This document shows positions 1 through 6,800 of a stretch of 56,675 bases of DNA, one piece after another. Below the pieces are notes generated by a model. It was given only the letters and a program-made list of their open reading frames with translations. It did no database searches and was not told the DNA's origin. Both the position numbers and the translations under genes were made by a program. Source of the stretch: Bdellovibrio sp. GTDB taxonomy: Bacteria > Bdellovibrionota > Bacteriovoracia > Bacteriovoracales > Bacteriovoracaceae. The stretch spans positions 1-56,675 of the forward strand of contig JACPIU010000023.1 of NCBI GenBank assembly GCA_016187935.1, written 5' to 3'. Positions within the stretch are counted from its first letter, which is position 1; each line of letters opens with the position of its first letter.

Positions 1-73
1 AGCGTGTTTTATCTTCAATCCGAAGCTCGCGTAAAAGTTCTTGTTTTTGTATTTCGGTTAAAAAATTTGCCAT
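1..73 (-). CDS. IS630-like transposase, N-terminal fragment cut by window edge
   Basis: An ATG on the minus strand at 73 opens a frame that runs off the left edge after 24 codons. The visible residues (MANFLTEIQKQELLREL then RIEDKTR) resemble the start of IS630-type transposases, where a short helix precedes the helix-turn-helix. Only the N-terminal tip is visible, so the family call rests on weak similarity. It sits next to a complete IS110 element and a broken transporter, which fits a region of repeated insertion. It could equally be the start of another DNA-binding protein. Confidence 0.35.
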   Translation of the reverse strand, partial: MANFLTEIQKQELLRELRIEDKTR

Positions 74-381
74 GCCTAAGGATAGCAAAACAAGAATGGG
101 CTGAGAAGGCCTCACTTGAAATTTATTTTGCGTTCAGTATAGTAGCTGGCACGATGAAGATCAAAGAGTAAGTGAGGATATTTTTGTAAATTAGGCCCGC
201 GAGCTGGGCAGCACCGCGCCCGCTTTCACCAAAAAAGAGTGCCTAATCCTTGAAATCTTAAGCGAGTTTGATTTTTCCACATAAGGCCCCGAGATATTGC
301 AAAGTTCCAGCGCAGATTTCTCCCACCATTCTCCCCTAGTCTGATATTCTAGTCAAAAAAAGAGGTACTAATTGGTCCTCG
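74..381. other. non-coding stretch between two transposase regions
   Basis: No convincing reading frame is visible here on either strand. The stretch lies between the start of the IS630-like gene and the left inverted repeat of the IS110 element. I looked for the missing N-terminal half of the transporter at 1838-2773 and did not find it, so the sequence left of the insertion does not simply match the sequence right of it. Confidence 0.5.
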
Positions 382-394
382 TATAGACGGCCCT
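382..394 (+). repeat. left subterminal inverted repeat of the IS110 element
   Basis: TATAGACGGCCCT, a perfect inverted partner of 1824-1836. On the minus strand a TTGACA hexamer at 402-397 lies just inside and points outward across this repeat. In circular intermediates of this family an outward -35 at one end can meet a -10 supplied by the other end and drive the transposase; that use here is inference. Confidence 0.75.
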
Positions 395-635
395 GGTGTC
401 AAGAGAATCTTCCTGGTTTTTGTTAAAGAGTTTGGCCGTGACCGTGAACTAACATCCTCGTATTCGCGTGCTGATTAACGCATTAAGATTTGTTCGTTTT
501 TGAGTTTACCACAACCTAACCTCAGGGACTTGAATCTAAGGACGAACCGTGGACTTCTCAAATTCTGTCTTCGCCTCTTCTTTAAAACCTATTCTCTTAC
601 CCTATGTTAAAAGTATCTTTCCAATCACAATTTCA
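395..635 (-). ncRNA. candidate bridge RNA (seekRNA) region of the IS110 element
   Basis: This 241-nt non-coding segment lies between the transposase stop codon and the nearest inverted repeat. IS110-family recombinases use a structured guide RNA encoded in the element's non-coding end; in IS1111-type elements it lies downstream of the transposase, as here. I placed it by position and element type only. I did not resolve the target- and donor-binding loops, so the RNA boundaries are unknown. Confidence 0.4.
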
Positions 636-1733
636 CTATGCACTTACGGCATTTAACGATTCCCAGACAAACCCCACCATCTCACGGGCACAAGCAACTT
701 TGATTTTGTTTGGATGTTTCCCCGCATGGTAGAGGCGCCGTCCTTTCTTGGCAATCCTCTCACGGCATCGCTCGGCTATATGGATAAATTTTGGATCAGC
801 TTTTTTTCTGCGAGTCCTAAGCTCTTTGCCGATCATATTTGCGTGGGGTAATTTTTGATTGGCCTCAATAAAGGCCGTTCGCAAATAGCGGTTGCCACTT
901 TTGGTTATTCCAAATCGGTTGTGCTTTCCTCCAGATGAATATTCTCTGATATCCAGTCCCATCCATGACGCGAGCTGGTTGGGATGAGCGAAGCGTTTGA
1001 TGGTGCCGATTTCGGTAATCATCACCATGGCAAAGACATTTTTCACTCCATGATAGCAGGTGAGGGCTTGGGCTTGGGCCTGCGTCTTGTATTGATCGGA
1101 TTCGGCCAACTCATCCGTGGCCTTGTCGTATTCAAATTTTGTGTGCTCCAGCCATTTCATTTGCTGATAGAGAAGTTTTAAATTTATTTTTAATGGCCCA
1201 TCAAGACTTTCAATAGTTCTTTCCAACCAACACTTGTGGTGTGACGCCCAATGGGTTGCCGATGGTGAATCCGACTTGTAATGAATCCCGTTGCGCCGGA
1301 GTAGGGAGTGAATATGTCTTCTCAGCTCATTAAGCTGCAGTAAGATATATTGTCGTGTCCTCATGAGATCCCGGGCCATTTCAATTTCTAGCCCTGGAGC
1401 AGCGACTTCGGTCAATATGCCGGCTGCATAGAATTGTGCCAATTTGCCTGCATCGACACGGTCCGTTTTTACATTATTGCCATGAACTCTTGGAATACTG
1501 CTTGGGGCCACCAGCTCCCTTTGCAAACTGTGGCCAAGATAGCTGGCCTCATAACAGATTTTTAAAGAGTGATCGGAAAATTTCTTTTTAATGCCTTCCA
1601 TCTTGGATATCAGACCCTTAGCAGTGGGTCTGGATTTAGATTCAAGAACCTCGCCTGTTTTTGGAAAGTAAGCGGTGAAATGGAAAGAATTATCATCGAC
1701 ATCAACGCCAACATAGATTAAATTTTTACTCAT
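636..1733 (-). CDS. IS110 family DEDD transposase
   Basis: A 365-residue recombinase that moves the element through a circular intermediate, guided by an RNA from the element. The N-terminal RuvC-like DEDD domain shows GVDVDD near residue 9, an acidic residue in CYEAS and the KTDRVDAGKLA block. The C-terminal transposase_20 domain shows ITEIGTIKRF and LASWMGLDIRE, then SGNRYLRTAF. I start at the ATG at 1733 because GGGGAG lies six bases upstream; an in-frame ATG 16 codons earlier lacks this. The leader contains GCCGTCTAT, a partial copy of the terminal repeat touching the start codon, which could let the transposase act on its own translation or transcription. The gene looks intact. Confidence 0.93.
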   Translation of the reverse strand: MSKNLIYVGVDVDDNSFHFTAYFPKTGEVLESKSRPTAKGLISKMEGIKKKFSDHSLKICYEASYLGHSLQRELVAPSSIPRVHGNNVKTDRVDAGKLAQFYAAGILTEVAAPGLEIEMARDLMRTRQYILLQLNELRRHIHSLLRRNGIHYKSDSPSATHWASHHKCWLERTIESLDGPLKINLKLLYQQMKWLEHTKFEYDKATDELAESDQYKTQAQAQALTCYHGVKNVFAMVMITEIGTIKRFAHPNQLASWMGLDIREYSSGGKHNRFGITKSGNRYLRTAFIEANQKLPHANMIGKELRTRRKKADPKFIHIAERCRERIAKKGRRLYHAGKHPNKIKVACAREMVGFVWESLNAVSA

Positions 1734-1823
1734 AGACGGCTCCCCTTGGTTATGGTTTTGAGCATGTATTTTGCTCTCCATTTGAGGTACCCATCAAGCG
1801 ATGGAAGCCCTCGGTTTATAAGG

Positions 1824-1836
1824 AGGGCCGTCTATA
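1824..1836 (-). repeat. right subterminal inverted repeat of the IS110 element
   Basis: Reverse complement of the 13-mer at 382-394 with no mismatch. A shorter copy of the same core, ATAGACGGC, occurs inside the element at 1732-1740, over the transposase start. MFS-like coding sequence begins immediately to the right of this repeat. Confidence 0.75.
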
Positions 1837-1837
1837 T

Positions 1838-2773
1838 CTTCTACCCTTTTTTGCACTGTACGGTCTTGGTTCGAGTTTTATTTCGGGTGCATTATCGGCC
1901 CTCATGTTCGGTAGTGCCAAAAATGAAGACGGTGAGTCTTTTAATTCTAATAATTACTTTTCCGCCACTGAGAAAGTCGCCGTCGCTAGTTATGTATTGG
2001 CCAGTGCTTCTGTCGGGATTTTAAGCCAATTCTTTGGCCGCTATTCATTTTTATTGGCCGGCTGCTTCTTTCTCGTGGCCTCAACTTTTGTCGCATTGGC
2101 GCTCAATGAACAGAATCGAGAAAGAAAACACCATTCGTTGTTCAAAGAATACTCAGATCGTCTTTCTCTTGGTTTTAAGGCCATAAGAAACTCAGATCAA
2201 CTGAAAGTTCTCTTGCCAATCCGAATGCTACATCAAATTGAAACCATTCTTGGAGTATTGTGGATTCCGTGGGTAATTAAGCTTGGTGGTGGTAATGGCA
2301 TCTGGATGTCGGTCATGGCAACAGGTTCATACACTCTTCGATATTTGGTCAATCATCAGTTTTCTAAGAAAACAGCACCCAAATCCTATATGCCCAGGAT
2401 TGCACTCTCACTCATCGTGATGGCGCTTGGTACACTGATTTGCGTTTTTGCAAGCAATGTTTGGACCGCCCTTTTTGGTATTTGGACAATGGCCAGTGCA
2501 CGAGGCACCTTCTTGCCCGCAGTCCAAGCCATTCAACATTTAGAGTTCAATGAAGAGGTTAGAAGCACAGGGCTTTTAGTTATGAACTTTTCTACTGAAG
2601 TCATGATCGCAATTAGTTATTTTGTTTCAGCCCCAATTATCGACAGAATCACAGTTCCCTATGCCTGGACTATTTCTGTCGTTGCGTTTGGAATGGCCTC
2701 GCTGTTGGCCAGATTTGTGAATCGTAATATCAGGGGGCATGAGGATCTCAAAAAATCCATGTCACAAAATTAG
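1838..2773 (+). pseudogene. MFS transporter truncated at its N-terminus by the IS110 insertion
   Basis: The frame is open across the IS right end and encodes MFS-like sequence from about 1838 (YLLPFFALYGLGSSF, then SGALSALM), before the first ATG at 1904. The first-ATG product has 289 residues with about eight hydrophobic segments. The GSSFISGALSAL stretch corresponds to helix 4 of the family, so about the first three helices are missing. The preceding codons come from the IS terminal repeat. No matching N-terminal part is seen left of the IS, so this is an insertion plus deletion or rearrangement. A shortened product from 1904 could still be made but is unlikely to transport. The substrate cannot be told. 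Confidence 0.75.
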
Positions 2774-2845
2774 TGTGGTTTTCCAAACTTCTATTGCGGC
2801 CAAACATATTTTTGCCAGGATAATTTCCACTTGCGTGGTGAACGG

Positions 2846-3181
2846 TTATTTTGATTTTATTACAAGTGCGTGCATCTTCACACAATTCATACACAAAAAA
2901 CCATTTTGTTCTCCTAATTTTTGTGAAACAACAAGAAGTGAAGCACCTCCCATCTCAGCCGCTTTATTTCTGAGATCATTCACACAAGATTCTATATTTG
3001 TTATTAAGGATTTTTTATTCCATTTTGAGTTACATTCTATTTCGCCTATGATTCTGTACTTGCTGATTATTGCAGAAGTGGTAATAAGATTGATATCTTG
3101 ACCTGCTCTGGTGAGTGAAACAGTAGATCCACATCCAAAAAAGCAAGTTGATAGAATTATTAATACGTAACTGTATTTCAC
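2846..3181 (-). CDS. small lipoprotein, weakly DUF4156-like
   Basis: A 111-residue protein with a lipoprotein signal (a hydrophobic stretch ending FFGC, Cys17). The mature part has a V-L-T-R-A-G-Q-D-I opening, a Cys in GEIECNS, and LRNKAAEMGGASLLVV near residues 70-86; this order resembles small DUF4156-type envelope lipoproteins, a weak family guess. Later cysteines (FLCMNCVKM) may form a disulfide. It follows the 196-residue lipoprotein by about 10 nt and looks co-transcribed with it. The region 2780-3800 is visibly AT-rich compared with its surroundings, which hints at separate acquisition. It may be an accessory or protection factor for the RHS protein upstream, but nothing in the sequence proves it. 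Confidence 0.7.
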   Translation of the reverse strand: MKYSYVLIILSTCFFGCGSTVSLTRAGQDINLITTSAIISKYRIIGEIECNSKWNKKSLITNIESCVNDLRNKAAEMGGASLLVVSQKLGEQNGFLCMNCVKMHALVIKSK

Positions 3182-3191
3182 TAAATTCTCC

Positions 3192-3782
3192 CTAAAAATC
3201 AGTTAAAAAATCCTTGATAGCCATATTGATCAGTCTGCTAGTTCTTGAATAAGCTGGTGGATTATACTTTTTCGAAAAAAATACCGGAGCAAATATTATA
3301 GACTGCCAGTAGATGTATTTTTCAGAATATCTATATTCTCTGCTTGTATTAGACAAATTGTTTTTGATTGTTACGGAAAGCAGTGTTTCTCCTTCTTGAC
3401 GGTATGGTATGATTGCTACACTGAGGAGAGTTGCAATCCGCCAAAGCCTTTCTGCAAAACCTATATTACTATATGGCTTAACAAAATAAAAATTAATGTC
3501 ACATATTAGATTTCCTGTATTGGTAACATATACTTCCTTGAATTTCCCAGTGCTCTGTACTGCGTTGCTTATGAGTTTTTCAATGTCCTCATCGGCATCA
3601 CGTGAAAGACCTGTTTTATTATTTAAAGTTTGAATATTAACACAGGCTGTAGAAAATTTAGTCTCTTTGTTTTGTTTTGGCGGATCATTATTTTTATTGG
3701 CGGATGTATTAAGATGGCCTGCATCGAATGTTGCACATCCAGTGATTAGCAGGATTAACAAATAGTAATAATTATTTCTCAT
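3192..3782 (-). CDS. lipoprotein of unknown function downstream of the RHS gene
   Basis: A 196-residue lipoprotein. I choose the ATG at 3782 because it begins a clean signal (MRNNYYYLLILLITGC) with the lipobox Cys at residue 16; a longer frame upstream overlaps the end of the RHS gene and lacks a signal. The mature part has a low-complexity Asn/Lys-rich linker, a central region with predicted strands (CVNIQTLNNKTGL, LICDINFYFVKPY) and a hydrophobic stretch near residue 133. It starts about 40 nt after the RHS stop on the same strand, where RHS systems often carry partner genes, so an immunity or surface partner role is possible. Family not recognised. Confidence 0.7.
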   Translation of the reverse strand: MRNNYYYLLILLITGCATFDAGHLNTSANKNNDPPKQNKETKFSTACVNIQTLNNKTGLSRDADEDIEKLISNAVQSTGKFKEVYVTNTGNLICDINFYFVKPYSNIGFAERLWRIATLLSVAIIPYRQEGETLLSVTIKNNLSNTSREYRYSEKYIYWQSIIFAPVFFSKKYNPPAYSRTSRLINMAIKDFLTDF

Positions 3783-3822
3783 TTGTGAATTTACCTCATT
3801 CAATGGCTTACACTCCAGTCTA

Positions 3823-6800
3823 TTATGGCATTGGCGGACTAAAATATACAGCAGTACCAATAAAACCTGCAGCGCACCCAAATCCAGCTGCTTTACTGTC
3901 ATATCTTGAGCGACATGCTTCATAAGCGCCTGCTGATGTCGCACTAGCACCAAGTAATGTAAACACTTGTGTTGCTGCGTTTACAGATTCGGCGTCCATT
4001 GCGCTATTGGCAGCTCCAGCTGATAAAAATTTAGCCCCGGCAAAAGAAAGCGCTGCATTTGACGAGAAATTTTGCATAAATTGTTCAGAATTTTGTGATT
4101 CAATCGCTGATACAGCTGTTGCTGTTCCAATAGCTCCCCAATACGCGCCACTGCTGAGTCCAAATACATTTCCAGAACCAAGGACTGCGCCGGCAATTGC
4201 ACCTTTGAGTACCCCATCACCAAAATTCATATTCCCAGTGCTCGCAGCATATGCTCCTCCTGCAGCTGCCCCTATGAGAGCGCCATAGAGAATTGGGGCA
4301 GCTGGCCCCGGCATGGCAATTGCAACTGCGATAACTGCGGTTACTATAACAGCTTGCTTTAGGCTTTGATTACTCATTGAAATTTTTATTGGGCCCACTC
4401 TAAATCCTTTCATTCCCGAAGGATCAGTGTTTACGGTGGGGTTATTATTAACGTATGAAAATTTATTATTGAACGATTCAGGATTAATCAATTTTCCCGA
4501 ATGAGAATCACTCTGTAGAAATCGACCAATGGAAGCATCATATGATCTGGTGCGATAATAATAAAGTCCACTTTCGCTATCAAATTCTCTGTTGGTGTAA
4601 GTAAAATATGGAGTAAGAATTGGCAAATTCGTTTCTGTATTGTTTGCATCGCGAATGGATAACAATTTTCCAAATGCAGAATAAGTGTAGCGTTCTTTGA
4701 TATCCCCTGCTGAATCAGTAATTTCTGTGATCGAGCCGAGTCCATCTTTTAAAAAATAAAGAGATCCAGTGTTTAATGAAACGCCTGCTTGTATTCCGGT
4801 AATAGTGACATCTATTGCAAGTGTGTCGTCGATTCCAAGACCTGAATTTGTATAGGTGGAAAGGACCTGATTATTTGCGTTCATTTCGTGCAATATTTGA
4901 TTATCGTGATACACATACCGACGAGTAAGATTGTTCGCCGCATTTTGATGATCGACAACGACTTTCTCTACCCTTTGTCCGAGAGCATTGTAAAAATAGT
5001 CCGCGGATTTTACGAGTACGTTATTTTCATATTGCTCAAATCTGATCAGTTGATTTTCCGAATTGTAGGTGAAATTTTCAACTTCTGCCCCAAGCGTTTT
5101 GGATTGTTTGGATGTTAAGTTTCCATTGTTATCAAAATAATAATAGTAGCGATAGTCTTCGGTCAGACGCTGCTTGGTCTGGTCATAGAGGAAGTCTCCA
5201 AGTTGATCATCTGTTCTGTTCCCGATCTGATCATAATTAAAAATTTCTGAAGCAAAATCTCCTGTGATTTCGGGGTTTGAAGAAGTTGTAAGTTGATTGT
5301 TGAGATCATACCCGAATAAAAAATCCCCAGAAGGTATTGTCATCTTAGTACGATTTCCGATTTGATCACGTTCGTACAAAACACTTTTGATGATGTCGCT
5401 TCCTTTTTTATGCTGAATACTGGTTAAAAAGTTGGTGTTATCAAAATCAAATTGACTCTTGCCATTTGGTCGAGTGAGTTCACGGAGTCTATTGGCGAGA
5501 TCATAATTGAAGGTAAAATTCTCACCTTTGTGATTGGTAAGAGAGGTCTGGCGGTCCAAGAGATCAAACCCATATGAAAAATTCCCAACAGCGGTTTCCA
5601 TTAAAATTCTGTTACCTGACGAATCAAAGTCAAAATTTAGTTCATATTCTGGATAATCAGACTTAATTCCAAGACCACGACTTTTGGCCGTCGTCACTTG
5701 ATATCCTCGTTCAGTTGCTGCATACTCAAACTCAAGTTCGGTTATATTATTTTTTGCAAGACTCAAATTTCCACGAGAGTCAAAGTCAAATTCGTAGATA
5801 TTATCCGGCAGAATCTTTTTTACAAGACGGTCCAAATTATCATATTGAAATGTTTTTAAATTGCCATTGGGATCAAGCTCAGTTTCCAAATTTCCGTTTT
5901 TGTCGAAGGTGAGTAGTGTTTGATGTCCCAACTGATCGACTTTTTTGAACATCTGATTTAAAGAGTTATAGTAGAAGTGAACCTCCTTACCAAGTGGGTC
6001 TTTAATTTTTGCAAGCTCCCCAGTTTCTTGGTATTGATATTCCGTCCTTTCATCTTTTGCAGAGACCACGGCGGTTAAGCGGTTCCATAAATCATACTCT
6101 CTTTTCACAACCTGATTTTTTGCATTAGTTATTTTTGTGATGTTACCAGCAACATCTCGCTCAAAGCTAGTTGTGGATAGATCAGGTGCTATTTGTGTTT
6201 TTAGATTCCCTGTATTGGGAAAGTATTCAAACGAAATTTTCTGGCCCAGAGAATTAGTCTGATCTTTTAAAAGTCCAAAACTCTCATAGGTCTTTGTGCT
6301 CGATTGGCCGGCATTATTATGAACTTCAGTTTCAAGTCCTGTTATTGGATCATAGACATGGGTGGTGACGAGACCGTGAGCATTGGTTTCACTCACGATT
6401 TGTCCAAAACTATTATAGGTGGAGGACACTGAACCACCTGTAGCAGAGTCGTGGCGAGACAAGAGGTCGCGCGTACCTGGATCATAAATAAAAGTTACTT
6501 CAGATAAATCAGGACGGATAATTTTTGTGGGATCACCATCGAGATTGCGTTCAATTTTGGTTGTTTTCCCCTCACCATCAATTATGGTGTCTATATACCC
6601 ATTAATATCCTTAATAAATTTTGTTTCAATATTTCTTGCATCCTTGATTCCGTCATAAACCTGACCATCGTTTGTGCCAAATGATTTGAGTTGCCCAGTG
6701 TTACCACTTGTAAATCCATTTGCGATTGTTCCACCGATTCCATCAATGAGAACAATCTCACTATCGTCGGGACGAGTGACTTTCGCCAATCTGTTGTGTG

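Larger units (their letters stand above)
382..1836 (-). mobile_element. IS110-family insertion sequence (IS1111-type)
   Basis: A DEDD transposase gene is enclosed by a perfect 13-bp inverted repeat, TATAGACGGCCCT at 382-394 and its reverse complement at 1824-1836. Short subterminal inverted repeats and a longer non-coding stretch downstream of the transposase (about 240 nt, 395-635) than upstream (about 90 nt) are known traits of the IS1111 subgroup. True ends probably lie a few bases outside the repeats. No target duplication is expected for this family, and I see none. The right end abuts a truncated MFS transporter. Confidence 0.8.

Noticed and set aside
984-1181. Plus-strand frame inside the IS110 transposase
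   Set aside because: It lies opposite a clear transposase gene and has no recognisable protein features.
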